From Mactra quadrangularis (lineage: Eukaryota > Mollusca > Bivalvia > Venerida > Mactridae): 64,000 nt of DNA. A program made the position numbers and the translations under genes. The DNA lies in the NCBI GenBank assembly GCA_025267735.1, contig CM046297.1, forward strand, positions 19,928,011 through 19,992,010. Reading direction: 5' to 3'. Positions within the stretch are counted from its first letter, which is position 1. Each line of letters opens with the position of its first letter. The notes beneath the pieces were generated by a model, which was given only the letters and a program-made list of their open reading frames with translations, ran no database searches and was not told the DNA's origin. Positions 34,478 through 49,300 of this stretch are shown piece by piece.

Positions 34478-34864
34478 GTGTCAATTTGTTTACATGTACA
34501 GTTGGGAATTCTTATTCTCAAAGATCAAAATGGCCGCATTGCTCTAAATTCTAGATATTACACTCAGAAAAGTAGTCCTAAAAAGAAAACAAAATGGTCA
34601 GAATATTGTCCAAAAGGGATAAAACTAATAGAGGAGGAAAATATAAGATTTTATCACTATCAAACAGCCTCAGAGTTACAGCCTCAGAGTTACAGCCTCC
34701 AAAATGCAGTCAAACCACATTCTAAGAACTACTTTAATAGCGTAAAACAATCCGGAAGCAAGTATCTACAAAAGCAACACCGTAAGTACACAGCACTGAC
34801 GTTTTGTTTATGGGAGTCGCCATCTTGGATTTGCTACTTTAAAGCAAAGCCGTCCCATATGTAG
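34478..34864 (+). other. 128-codon open frame of unknown status
   Basis: Starts with a TTG or a splice-like TTTACATGTACAG junction (about 34489-34501) rather than a good ATG. The middle is lysine- and serine-rich (QKSSPKKKTKWSEYCPKG) and contains a small repeat (QPQSYSLQ). It follows a block with GATGGCGGCCACG (about 34279), which looks promoter- or leader-like. I recognise no domain. It could be an exon of an unseen gene or chance. Confidence 0.25.
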
Positions 34865-34989
34865 TTTGCTTAACAATAACTTTACGCGGCAAACATTCCC
34901 GTTAAAAGGGAGCAACTATATAATCAAATCAATTACGTATAATTAAGTTAAACTATTCACTGTAAACTAATGCACGACATGAATTTAGT

Positions 34990-35240
34990 GAACTGTGGCG
35001 CTCTACAAAAACAATCTTACGATAAAAAATATCGTAAATCAAAAGCAGCAAACATTCATATTACGGTCAATTTTTGACCCATCAATTCCAAGTATTATTG
35101 AATAATGTAGTAAATTCTCAACCTTTTGAATATTATATCATAGTTATGTTTATTATCCATCTGACTTTGAACTGCAAAATTTTTAAAATTGCCCCGGACT
35201 TACGATTACATTTTTCGTAAGAATTTTTGTGAAAAGGTGA
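34990..35240. repeat. Diverged third copy of the ATCTTCGTAAG repeat
   Basis: AACAATCTTACGATAAAAAA, TTTTTGACCCATCAATTCCA and ATATCATAGTTATGTTTAT align with 14094-14290 and 25375-25570, so that block is an interspersed repeat and not specific to the duplication. Confidence 0.65.
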
Positions 35241-36033
35241 ACAAATACGGAGGACAATGCCCAATAGAAAGCCAGTAGAACGGTTCACGGCAGACATCAA
35301 GTACAGTACATTACAGTACATTCTGTTTATGTCCTTTCAGCATTGTTAATGTACAGAATCTTTTTTTAGAAGTCTTTACATGAAAATACGAGACAAGAGA
35401 CATGTGTTTTAATGTGATACGTTTTAATCAAGCATTTAAATCATTTGTTGCATCTAATTCGATTCTGATTCATGAATCACGAAGAGGCAGATTGACAAAT
35501 ATAAGGTAAAGACATAACTGTTTAAGGCATCAATTATTGAATCCAAATCATGCATAAATGGCCATTTCCGTTATGCAAAGAAACACTTCATAGCTTAGAA
35601 GTTTCATCTGTCGGTTTTTGTTTTATTCGTTTCTTATATAAGACCTTTAGGAACAATATATCTTGTGGTAAAACTAGAAAACGTCGCGGATGAATACAAT
35701 ACGCATGCGCAACAACAAGTGTTCAGTGTAGGAATATCAGGGGAATATTCTCACATAATAACCTCCCAACTTTGCACTCTTACAGATATGTAATGCGGCT
35801 TTTGTACAAAATCTGTTCTTCTGACCTTTGTACCGACACGTCAAATATCATAGTTTAATTGTTTATTTGCTTGAAAACGCGTTATGATATTTGCATTCCA
35901 ATAATATCCCCGTTCAACTGTAATGAACAAATAGATAATGATTTTTGTGGCTATCCGATTGCACAATAAAATTAAACTATCCAACATATTGTGCACATTA
36001 AAATTTTTTGTTCTTGCGATTATCATAGGACAG
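35241..36033. other. Intergenic, no gene seen
   Basis: AT-rich, no supported feature. Confidence 0.4.
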
Positions 36034-36350
36034 TAGTCTGTTCAATTACCCTAAACGTTCCAAGGCGTTTCGTAACGATACATTCGGAACTCCTCGGTCA
36101 TTTGTCGCTATTAATCTAATCTAATGAACAAATATACGATCATAAAGGCAATGAGTGATGTTTCAAAATTTATGGACTAAAAACGAAACATCACTCATTG
36201 CCTAAACGATCGTCAATTTGTTTACTTCAACACCGGTAGTTTCAAAATAGCGTCTAAATATGTCCGAGATTATTCGCAGCGAATGGCCGAGGTGTTCCGA
36301 ATGTATCGTTACGGAACGGTTTGGAACGTTTAGGGTAATTGAACAGGCTA
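36034..36350. mobile_element. MITE with long TAGNCTGTTCAATTACCC terminal repeats
   Basis: Terminal inverted repeats of about 70 bp (TAGTCTGTTCAATTACCCTA at the left, TAGGGTAATTGAACAGGCTA at the right) enclose a second inverted pair, GGCAATGAGTGATGTTTC / GAAACATCACTCATTGCC. The inside shares CACCGGTAGTTTCAAAATAG and ATATGTCCGAG with the elements at 41929 and 52928, so the families are related. Confidence 0.85.
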
Positions 36351-36693
36351 CAGTATAGACCATTGAGACATTTCTTCATGAGACGAAATAACCAATACGT
36401 ACATACACACATACATATATATACTCTCGTATATGAACATACGTATGTAGTGAATATATAAGTAAAATATATATAGCTTGTTCATTTTAATAAAATTGGA
36501 GCCTAATACCGGTACGACGAAACAATATACAATACTTAACGTACGACAACATACATCGTACGAATGATTTAAAAATCAAATTATTTAAACTGTAAAATTT
36601 ATCATTTAAAGTAATATAATAATGGGTTTTTTTTCTGAAAATGATTTCAAAATAAATTAAGATTTATTATTTTCAATCTTATTTAATACGCAT

Positions 36694-37341
36694 ATGGATA
36701 ATTTGACGGTCATCGTTACGCCAGTTTTTCCATCGGAAATAACTAACGGAAAACTTAGTCCATGGATGTACTTCACTGTTGGAACCTTTCTATCAAGCAT
36801 TTGGGTGATAGGGTTTTCAACAAACCTCGCAGTACTGTGTACATTTATGACAAATAGAAAGTTGAGAACGACGGATACAAGTTTAATCATTGGACTTGCT
36901 CTTAGTGATATAGGACAGGCAATATTTGGTATACCATTTGTGATCATTTCTAGTTTCAAAATGAGATGGATATTCGGTGCTGAAGTGTGTCAATTTTATG
37001 GATTTGTTACAACGCTACTTGGAATTGCTCAAATAACCACCTTAACATTTATAGCCGTTGAACGGTATTTTATCATCGTACGGTATAGACGGACTTTTTC
37101 CAAAACTCTAAAGCGATGCGCAGTTGTGATAAGCTGTTCCTTTACGAATGGTCTATTTTGGGCAACAGGACCTTTGTTAGGATGGTCATCGTATAAGCTA
37201 GAAGACTCGGAAGTGGCTTGTTGTGTGTCCTGGGAAAATAAGAATACTTGGGCTAGGAGTTACTCAATCAGTATTAGTACAATATGTTGGTTTATACCTT
37301 TACTTCTTATCATCTTTACTTACCTTAGCATAACGTGCACG
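36694..37341 (+). CDS. Opsin exon 1 (helices 1-5)
   Basis: Codes for residues 1-216 and ends ACG/GTGAGT in phase 0. A frame running to 37428 simply reads through the donor into a MITE that begins about 50 bp later. Confidence 0.93.
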
Positions 37342-40300
37342 GTGAGTAGGTTTATTGCTTATAAAAAATTGAGCGCAATCTGCATAGGCGGATCGAGCGG
37401 GAGTTCGAGGGGGTCCGGACCGCCTTAGAATTTCCAAAATGTACCTGTCAATATATGTATTTCTTGTTGTAAGTCATTTTCAAATAGCATTAAGTAATTT
37501 TTTTTCGGTGCTTAGCAAAGATTTAGTGGTATTTGTAGTTTTCTAATTAATATATTGCAATACATTGTATTCTGCAATAAGTGTATAATGTGGTTGTGGT
37601 TCGAAAGTTTGGACCCCCCCCCTAGAAAAAGTTCGGACCCCCCCCCCCCCCTGAATCTGCTACAGTAAAGTTTCGCTATTAAAGTCAACTTGTAGACCGA
37701 CAGTATTTGGTCTCAATAGCGAGTCGGTCTTATTAGTGAAACTTGGGTGGTGACATTCATGTTCATTCTGATGAGTGCATCTTGATGGCAGTGCTCTATA
37801 TCTAATTAGTTTTAGATTTTGCCATTGTTGGAACGGCTAGTAGTTGATATTACATATACTTGTGTACTTTGATTACTTAATAATCGTCTCATTGTTACAT
37901 GGTATTAACCTTCCGTTACGTGATATTCAATTACAATCACACGATCGTATTGGCGTTTTAAGAAATAGATTATCATAAGCATAGGAGGATCCAGCGGGGG
38001 AGGGGGCAGGGGGATCCGAACCCCCCATGAATTTGTAAAATGTACCTGTCAGTTAGTGTATTTCTTGCCTGTAAGTCATTTTAAGTACCATGATGCAGTT
38101 TTCGCGGTGCTTAACATAGATTTAATAGTTATGTAGTTTTTATTATCAATATGAGGCATTTTTTCTGCAAAATGTGTATAATGTGGTTGTGGTTCGAGGT
38201 TCGGACTCCCCCCCCCCCCTAGAAAAGTTCGACCTTCCCCTAGAAAAGTTCGGACCCCCTCTAGAAAAAAATCCTGGATCCGCCCCTGATAAGTATATGT
38301 TTATAGTCATTATACCTCTCAGAACAATCAAATTATAAATGTTCAAGTTCATATGTATATTCCATGATGTTTATTGTCCGTTTTTTCTCAACTGTCAAAG
38401 CTTGAATAATTTCACGGTGACTGAATGCATTGTTTTTGTTCTGGTGGCATAGTTTTAATTAAAAAATATATTGACTAAAACTTATAATACGGCATACACA
38501 TGTAAGAAGCTTTACTCGATCATATTACACACTTTCGGAAACTCATGGGTGTATTACAACAAGTATTTTAACAGACGCATTCACCGTGAAATTATTCATG
38601 TTTTGACAGTTGAGAAAAAAACGAACAATACTATTCCACGCAGCTATTACTACTCAATCAAATGACCATTCTGTTGACAATGTCTCGTTGCCAACCAACA
38701 ATAGAAACAAGTTTGCAAGACAAATATTGTTAATAATACACAGTTGAATAGTGCTTTAATGGCTTCGAAAAAGCAAATAAAAAATTGCTCAAATTGTAAT
38801 GTTGAGAAAAGCAAATTAAGATTTTTAGTTCGATAGACAAGAAAAGGGTTTCGAATATGCCTGCGTTTCAACGAAAACGCGTTTCGAGTATCGCGTGAAT
38901 TTAAGATAAAATATATAGGAGAAAATGACAAGAGTCACAAGACCACATATATTGGCACGCTGTCAGAACAAGAGGTAGTTCTGTAGTGGTTATTCGACCA
39001 ATGAAAACGTGACTGATCACCACGTGAGTATTGATACGGTCTGGTTGCCCGCAGCGTGAGATGGCTCGAATCGTTGCTTTCAAGCTCCAGGAGAGAGCGG
39101 ACGTGAATATGTTAATATGTTGGTCAGTTGCATCTATATCAATAATAAGTTGTTAAGCTGTGATGTGCGTTAGTGGTTATATAATACCGAGTTAGTATGT
39201 GAACAGTTGACAGGTAGTGCATATACTACAATGTTTATTTCCAATTTCTTCGAATTTTGAAAATCTGTGTTTCGAAAAATCGTAATTCAGCTGTAGTTCG
39301 TAAATCCACATGACCAGAAGCTTTTTTATCACCAATGAAAAAAGATCTCATATAGATAAAATAATTTCCTGAGGAACCTTTTATACAAACAGCTAATTTC
39401 AGCTTTAGTTAGACTTCCTTCCGTTTTCATCTACTAGAATTTCAACTACGACATTTTGAACGAAATGATATATGTCATGACTTACCTATCACGAAATGCC
39501 GTTGGGGGTATTCGGGTTTCAGGAGCTCGTGTTCAAGGAAAGCTATTTATTATACATATGCTTTCCAGTGGAATCCCGGGATTTATCGGTGAAGTAAAAA
39601 TCGATATACCACAGTTTTGAAACAATGAAATTAAATGGGGTTTTTTCACTGTTTTAAGCGCCATTTTGACGGACTACATTTTTCAAACCGGGCATCATAG
39701 AGGAAAAGGGATATTAGACTTAAACAATAAATAACGCCAGTTTGAAGCATTTAATAAACAAAACAAAAATGTTTATTTCGATGTAAGTTGCTATACAGGA
39801 TCTTTTCACTTTTGAATAAATAAATTTCTCACGAAATGCCATTTATATATAAAGTCTTACCATTTGTTTGTAGATTTTCTTGCAAAAATGATGTTTCACA
39901 CTTTCTTACAAGTACTTAGACCTAAGTTTTACGATCTAACATCTAAAATCTATGTTCTAATGGTTCCTTTCTAACTTCTAACTCAAAACGGCCCTAATAG
40001 GGTTCCGTACAATATTTATAACAGAATTGTATCAATTCATCAGTGAAATTAGGTCAACTTTTAATGGCGTCATGTAATAACATGTAACAAATTAGTTTGT
40101 AACATGACATTGAAAATTATTTATGCATTTGGAATATTCCAGAAACTTTAGCTGTAAAATGATTATATCTATTTGAAGCTTATAAATAAACTTTAATTAA
40201 GTGATGATGCGTTATTCAATTATAAGAATCATTCCGAAAGACTAAAATCGAAATAATAATTGATTTACAGAATTTATGCACTCTAATTTTATCGCGAATT

Positions 40301-43300
40301 ATTATCCTATTGTCGGTGGAAAATATACTATACCGCTGATTTAAATACTCGTTAAAGTACTACTGTACTAATTACCGACGAAATAAGTTTTCTGTACCTA
40401 TGTATGAGGATTATCTACAAATATTAAAATCAGCGGGGTTTGTGTACGCATCACAGACTCTTTGATGTAATTTAACAATAATATCAAGCTCTGTCGATCA
40501 GTATAAAAAGACAACCCTAGATCTGACGACTGCTGTTTACATAACGAACCAATACATGTATACATGCATGTATTCACCCTTTCTTTGTATGCACAATCAA
40601 CAAGTCTTTAGATTGCGACAAAAACATTAACAGCATCACAGCAAAAGACGATAAGACAATGGAACTATTGTATTCTTAATGTCTCAGTCCCATAAAACTT
40701 TGCTTGTTTCGGACCCGCACGTGCAGACAGTCGTAAGCCGTGAGAAGCCTTGCGTATTAAGGTGACGATACGCGGCATGGCACAAAACAACGCACCCGTA
40801 CGGAGCCGTAGCTGGAAGATATGCAAGTTTAAACCATACTCGGCCACGATTTTGTTCGCGATTTGACTTTGAAACTAATACGTGTATCCAGGGCTCATCT
40901 CACGGACCCTCACAAAAACGTAACAGTCCGTACGGGTACACAAATGTTCGCACAGGTCCTTGCGGAGCTTGATCCCACGGCGCCCGTACGGTGCCCTCAC
41001 GGCTATTTTATGTTTATGGGACTGTAGCATAAGACGCCAAGTCAACGTAGTATCATCTTCACTGCGTACAAAACTATGGTTAGACCTTTGTACGTATTAC
41101 GTCGTATTCGCGTCCTGCACATGTGGTCCCTATTTCCTGTGGCCCCCGCTGCGAGGCGGCATAAAAAACGAGAACTGAGACAAAAAATTCATTATTCAGC
41201 ATTATAAAAACACTTCAAACTTCAATGGCACTCTTTTGCAACACGTTGAAAAGAAACGATAATTTAATTTTAAATGTGTCTGTCATGTGCAGCTGTATGT
41301 TTTAAATTTCTATCAATTTTGTTTTCAAATTTTTCTCAGTTGTCAATAATTAGGATAGAATTTTGTTCTAGGAAATCTACAGTTCAAAAAATAATTTAAA
41401 GCGCAGTGAAGCCATGAGAGAAATAGTAACTTTTCTGGGATCATGGGGTAGAATTTGGGCTCATAAATTGAACGAATTGATTTTATTCCAAATACAGACG
41501 GTAACTGTTTTGTAACTTCCTTGCCCCCTTACACGTCACAACGGTTACGTCACGCATTGTCCTTTCCAGGAACAAGAAGAGGGTAGACTGACCGCTAAAT
41601 TATGACCTGTAGAGTGTGTTGATACGACGTTAAGCCTGCACACCAAAACATTTTATTCAATGAAGAGTAATAACCATTTCAGGGAGTTTGCCCTGTCCCT
41701 TCCTCTTTCATTGTTACCGTATCTGAAATTAAAAGATTACGTGCCGTTTTTTTCCGATAAGAAGACGTAATTTTGACGTTTTATTTTTTCCACAAACATG
41801 TTTTTGATTTGAGTTTGTTGCTTTTGTTGGTGCTTGAGGAAGATTTTACAAGTTCTTACCATTCTCTATAAATAATTTAAAAAAGGGTTAGACGCGATGA
41901 CGACACTATTTGTAAACTACGCCAAAGTCATTCGGAACACCTCGACCTTTCATGAATGAATAATCTCGGAAGGATTCGTGGGGGTCTACCCTGGCGGCTT
42001 GGGTTTTTACTACCTACGCGAGGCGAAGCACAGGCGAAGCACGTAACGGTTATGCAAAATGGTTCTTGCAGTATACACACAGATTTTTGTCAAAACATAT
42101 TTCTATGTTATACAAGTATATTGAGCCAAAAATTGTTTAGCGATATAATTGAACTGTATTCAAATTTACAGACTAAAACGACACATTACTCATCGCCTAT
42201 TCGATCGTGTATTTGTTTACTTCTACACCGGTAGTTTCAAAATGGCGCCTAAATATGTCCGAGGTTATTCGTAGCGAATGGCCGAGGAGTTCCGAATGCG
42301 CTTTTGTCTGTATACTTAGTCTTGGAACCAGACCTCCTTACCTTTACATTTATAAAAAAATATTTTCATGACATTAACAACCCAACATCAAATGTTTCTT
42401 AGATCTTTAAGATTAGATATTGAAACATGAAAGAAGCCTATAATGAAGCTAGGGGAATGGCTTGATGATAATTTTCAATTATATTTTTTAAATTATTTTT
42501 CAAGTTCACTCCTTAAAGGGACTTAATATATTTTAATCTAAACGTCATAAGTTTATATTTTACGTTACTATAATATTAATTATTGTTTTCATAATGACCA
42601 TGTTACTTGGTGACGGAGACTGCAAGCCGAAGGCTAGTATGACTGTCTGAAGTAGGGCTCTATATCGGTCAGAATGATCGATACGATATTTGTATCGATA
42701 CAATATGATCGATATTCGATGTATCATATGATATTTTAATAATAGATTAATAAAACTGCAAAACAGTGATATTTAGTTCATTAATTTTGATTGTTGTAAT
42801 ACCATACTACTAAATACACTGTCTTATTAATAATTTAAATGTTTAAAAAGTCTTTGAGGTTTGCATTTTTAAGAAATACCATTGCATCTATTGAGTCTCA
42901 TTCTCGTACCCAGAGGTTATCTTCTCGATCTTACTCGAAAATCTTGATAGCCTCTGGGTATGAGAATGAGTGGGTCTGTGATTAGACATGATCTGTCTGC
43001 TGACAGGGTGACATATACGGCCAAGTTTGTTGTATTGCGTCCTTTGCTTAAGCATTTTTGCAACATATAATACACTCTGGCCCGTCCATTTTTTGGACAA
43101 CTTGATAACCCCAAACTTATTTTTTCGGAGGCAGCATATTCTCGGACAAATGTTATGTTGCAGACGATTATTTGTGACACGAAAATTCTGTGTATTAACA
43201 TCAACATTGATTAAGTGCGTTCGATAATCGATCGTTTATGTGCATTTACTTGTGTGCAGGATTTACATAAAATGAAATAATTTTGTTGATGCTTGGTTTA

Positions 43301-46300
43301 AGTAAGATTTATCTCCAGTAATTCATATTTACAAAACTCTAAACAAAGATCGGCAAAAGGAAAAGCATGCTCTTTCAGAACTTCAGCTATTAGCAAGAAT
43401 ATTGTTTCTGGTCAATAAAGTTCTATTTACATAGCCGATCTACTCGAACAAAGACTTCTGGCTGCCAAAATTGATTTGTATTTAAAATACTGATCTTTAA
43501 TGATTCCCAGACTAATTGAAAATGAACGTACATTCAAACCGCAACAGTTACTTCCCTTTGATTGAAAAGGGACATAACATAGCGTATCTGAAGTAAGACA
43601 TTTGCTTAAAGGAATGTCAAATTATGATATTATTCGTCCACATATTATTACAATCCGAATTAGAAGCAGTAGAATGTTGATTTGGCGATGCAAAATATCA
43701 AATGATTTGCATACCATGTATTTTATTTGTATGACCGGCATTGGTCGATATTTTGTTCGATATGGAAACGTTCGATCCGATATATCTATCGAACCTACAA
43801 TACCGGTATTCGATATATATCGTATACCGGTGTAGAGCCCTAGTCTGAAGCCAAATAACAAGGTCATTATGACAACACTCAATTATCGATAATTTTATTA
43901 ATTAACTATACAATTTGTGAAGAAGCACAATAGATAATGGATATCACTAAAGGGTTAACAATTTATAGAACGAATAGAAAAATATTGATGTCAACAATCA
44001 AAATGGCGGCTTTTTTCTGTGGAAAAGAAAAAAAAACCTTTAAGAGAAATCCCGGTCATTATTAGACTCGGAAAAATCGAAATACCTGAATCTCACAAAA
44101 GCCGACGTACATTTGTATATTATAAAGATCGTGTTTCTCTCATACTGGCCGAGTATTTAGTTATAATGCCGCACGCTATATCAGCCCAGAATTTGATATC
44201 CAATATCATACAGTTCATTAATAATTGTAATAAAAATACAGATAAAACATTTTAAGGTGCAGTAATAATTACAACCTACTTCCAGAATCAGTTGGAAGCA
44301 CGCAAGTCTACTGATCGAGGGATCGTGTGTTCGATTCCCGGGCGGGGCATACTTTCGTGGAGCTTGGTCATGAAATTATTTCTACGGCTATTCTCCCTCC
44401 TAACAATGATTTTTAATTATGTAGGGAAATTGTCAGTCACTGACGAAACTACGCGCTTAGTATGTGGTTAACAGCTAAATCCAGAGATTTAGCCTTTCCA
44501 GGAGGATTGCGTCGGTCGACTGACCGCCGTTATATGACCTATACAATGTGTTGCTACGGCGTTAAACCCAACAAAAACAAACTTCCAGACACATTATATT
44601 TTATTATAAAAAGTATTTTTCTCTTGATAGCATACGTAATGAAAACGAAAAAACAAGATAATTTATATCAGATTACTGTATTTCCTCTTCAGATTAATTA
44701 TATGATTATGGATTAAGAGTCGTGTTTTGTTGTATTTTATTTTGCTAAGTATGGGAAAACGTCAAAGAGAATTTATCTATCAGCCAATGAACATTTTAGA
44801 TATTTAATGTCTCCAGTCGTTTAAAGCGACATACCGGTAATCTATTGGAAGATTACCACAAAACCAAATGAAGCCCATTTCCTATTATTAATGTACGAAA
44901 GACCGGTAGAGCCATTTCAACTTCACGAATTCCCGATTTCATCTTCATGAATTCACATTTTCAACGTACGGAATTCACGAATTCACGATTTCAACTTTAC
45001 GAATTCACGATTTCAACTTCACGAATTCACGATTTCAACTTCATGAGTTCACGATTTCAACTTCATTCGTGAATTCCGTATGTTGAAAACGTGAATTCAC
45101 GAAGTTAAAAATGTGAATTCTTGAAGATGAAGTCGGGAAATCATGAAGTTGAAATGGCACTACCGGTCTTTCGTATCAATGTTCATTTCCTCCTTCATTT
45201 GGAGAGCATAAACATTGAATACACTCGTAAAGCATACAAATACACCGACATCCTATACATACATGTACTATACATAATATATTGCTTATTATATCAGAAT
45301 AGAATACATAATACTTGCTTATGTTTAGAATTACTTATTCAAAAACATGTACAATCCACACTTAAATAAGTATATAATGCTTCTGTATCAAAACATTCAA
45401 AAGAATACAGTTCAAATTATGGCTGTCACGATATACCGGTATACCGATATATTGCAATACGCAGCTGTGGCAATACGTACGTACCGCGGTACGTATTTAA
45501 CGTACCGGTCGGTATTCAGCTATATTTTTTATTTAATTGGAAAGTCTTCCCTTGGTGAAAATGAAAGTAGCGAAACGTCAATTTTTTCCATAGTTCATTC
45601 AACATAAGCTGAAGCTACAAGAATTTCACCGATTGTTTGTACGGAACTTGCGCAAAATATGTTCTTGAATCGAATACTTCGGGATAGGAAATTGTGAAAC
45701 AAGCATGGCGTCCAGGCGCTTAATTGTTAGGATGTTCTGCGGCTAAGGGGGTGATTGTTTCCTTCAACAAAAGTGTTATTTTTATATGCCAACACATATC
45801 ACAGCCCTAAATGACCGTATAGACTTATAGAGGCTAGAATCTATCAGAAAATGCACGTACTAATTGCAATGTTTCTGTTAAATACAGCGAATCTAAAAAG
45901 CCACAATATACCGTGGCACGTATCGCAATACGAATCTAGCGTATTGCAATATATCGTTAAAAATAACGCTTCTGGCGTATCGTGACAGCCCTAGTTAAAA
46001 ATAATAAGCAAGTACACATATATCAACACCAAACCATATATAAATATTTAATAAGTCACGAGGTAAGTTAAAGATTGTCATGCCTTAAACGGCTGACCCA
46101 AGCGAGCTGATGCAATGATCACGTGATCACGTTTCCACCAAACCAGATAAAACCACAGATAAAACTACTCAAAATCCAAGTTTTTGGCGTTCGCGCCAAA
46201 GCGCGACGCACCTTATGGAATGCAATAGGGTCCTCCTAAAATACTGACCGCTTAACCGACGAGTTAAATATAGTGCGCTTAACTTGACGAGTTAAATATA

Positions 46301-49300
46301 GAGCGATTATGTTCTTAACTGACGAGTTAAATAAAGAAGGGATTGAAACTGACTGTATTGCTTGCGTGTTTTGTTGATATTGGTTTTTTTTTAACGTTTA
46401 AGATGATATTGTGATATATTATCTAATTAAATAATGCCATTTTAAGAAATTATGATTAGATCAAGATAAAATCATTGTTTAAGAAATGGCAAGTTAGTAC
46501 ATTTCTTACTTTTAAACATTCTTTTGGACGCCCTTTGATGCTTTGCATTAATGCTTTTTCTTGTTTGTAAGATGTATTATCATTATGTCATGTGACTGTA
46601 GTTTCTTGATAATAAACTTCCGGTCAAATCACTTCCGGTGAAGCATTACGGTTGGAGTATATCTTTTTTACTTCCGGCGACAATGACAAACAATGTACCA
46701 CTCGCAGCAAGCTGACCTTTGGAATATCACAGAATTTAGTAATAAAATCAGCTAAGATATTGTCAAACAGTTTGTATACGTATACAACGCCGACTTGTTT
46801 AATTTCGTGGCATTGGTGTCAATGTATTACCCACAGTACTTGTCTTAAAGAAAACTGGCCGCCATTTTGACATTTTTATGTTTATCATAGCACGGAACAC
46901 TTATAAACTATGTACAAGAAAAGATTAATGCAAAGCATTAAATACCGCCGGATAGTGGTACCATTATGTGTACATACGTCAAAAGGGAAGACAAAGATAT
47001 ATGCGGCAAAAAATACTTCCAGCTGTATTGTCAAACCTATTTTGACTTAATGGGGGCCTACATGAGTGAGTTAGACAGTAATTACACAGTAACAGCCGAA
47101 AAGTTCAGCATGCAGAGACAGTACCAGTCAGTAATTTTCTACAGACAAGTACAAATAATTAACTTTTACATCATGCATTTAGCACTTTGTATACCATTAA
47201 CCCGATCTAAAATTATCAGCTCTCGCACTTGGCTTATTTACCGCGAGTCTGTAGGAAATCTGTTCACAGAGACGTGCGTTAAATATGTACGGTACGTGTC
47301 TTTTTTAGCCTGAACCTCAGTTAAGGGGAGCAGATATTTTACATTATCTTACCTCGTACAGAATACTCGTTTTTCATTGGCCGAGAGCGGTCACGTGCTG
47401 ACCATGTATTATCCCATATTAGGTCAGTAGATTCTAATATCCAGTCAGTAACAAAATTTATAAATGATAGCGCTGACGAAACCTTATTTTAAAATTCAGA
47501 TGGGGGGTACTCGGTAAGATAAATTCATTACACAGTCAGTTACTGACCGGATACGGTGTGATACCGGGTCAGTGAATAAATATTGGGCTCGAGCTACGCT
47601 CTCACCCAATATTAATTTACTGACCCGGTATCACACCGTATCCGGTCAGTAACTGACTGTGTAACTAATAATGTCTTAAAATATAAATTCAGGATAAAAT
47701 GCTCTTTAAAATGTCCCCCAAAAAAGCGCGAAATTTTATTGCATTACTATAAAGCTAAAATTAATGCAATTTCTCACTGTCAACATTTGTAAATAAAAAA
47801 GGAGGGCACAATAAAAAAAAAGAAAGCATGAACTGCTCCTACCATGGTCATCAGATTCTGACGACTCCAATATACCACCGGCCTTCAGGCCGGCGGTAAA
47901 TAATTGATATTTATGTATCATTTCCATAAGAATTATGAACAAATTCTATTACCAGTGGCGATTCCTTGAATTTGTGTGGTCTTAAACACATCTATCAACG
48001 GATCGTCTCTGCCTGGTACAGTATCACGTGACTTTATCATCATACGTCACTATGACGTAATGTTTATATTGTCAGATATCAAGCTTCTGGGAAATTTCGT
48101 ACAATTTTCTACTCCAAGAGTTGGTATCACGTGGTTTTATTGTCATTCAGACAATGGAAAGACAGTATGGTACCGCCTATTTAGTCCAATACGTTTGCCT
48201 TAAGGAATTAGACTATGCTTAATTACTAAGACGGATATCAGAGGGAAATACGAGAACTGTATAATACATGTATATAATAAATATAGCTGAAGGTTACAAG
48301 TTTGACCTTCAGTGTTGTTTTTTATGAAAATAATACGAAACTATGGTGTGTTGTTATGGCAATACATTTATCGCTATTTCTTTTAGGCAGGCGAAGTTGC
48401 GATTGAAACAAAAGAATGCACGCGAGTACATACAGCATTGCATCATGGCATCGTTTTGTGTGTCACATTCCATACATACAGTACCCACCAAAAGTTTGGA
48501 AAAAAAAGGAAATTTCATAAAAAAATTACATCACTTTTTATATATTTAATGTGGTTGATGTATATAAAACAAAGTTCTTGAATGCATCTCATTTATAAGA
48601 TTTGAACAGTACATGTATATGATATCTCAAAGCCGACAAAAAAGTCCATGTAATTCTTTTCTATAAAATATTTTTTAAGCCACTTTAGTAATTTCATCTA
48701 CAAATACTACCATAACAAAAAAATAAGCAAAATAAGAAAACACATTTAAAAAAATGACAATCAAATTTTTGATAAACCTATGTAGTAGGCTTACAATGTG
48801 AACATTTCTCCAAACTTTTGGTGGGTACTGTACATATATTTGTATGGGGCTAAAAAAGGCATAACATGCGATTGACCCTTAACAACATTTATGACAAAAA
48901 CCATACTATAATGACAAACGTGAAACAATATTAAATATCCTATAACAATTAAATCATTTATGTAATAAAACAATGAATAATAGAAGTAACAGTAATAAAA
49001 AATTTAGAGAACAATTTCGGATGGATAGTTATATTCTTTTATAAATTTGGCAATATTAATGATGTTCTTTTTAGTCTTAATACAAAATGCACAATAACAT
49101 AACACTATGCCATCATATCGCTTACCAGTTAGCGATATTTTGTATAAGTGGTAAATGGTTAACTAATTACGTAACTAGTTAACCACTTACTTAACTAGTT
49201 AATTAAGTGATTATCTAATTAACGGAACTAGATAACCATTTACCACTTATCTATAACTAGATATTGCGTAATATCTAATGTCTGCGATGACTTTTCTCTC

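Noticed and set aside
46966..47313. A 115-codon frame as an independent gene
   Set aside because: No motif, no promoter, no conserved copy, and it lies in the opsin intron; left uncalled.
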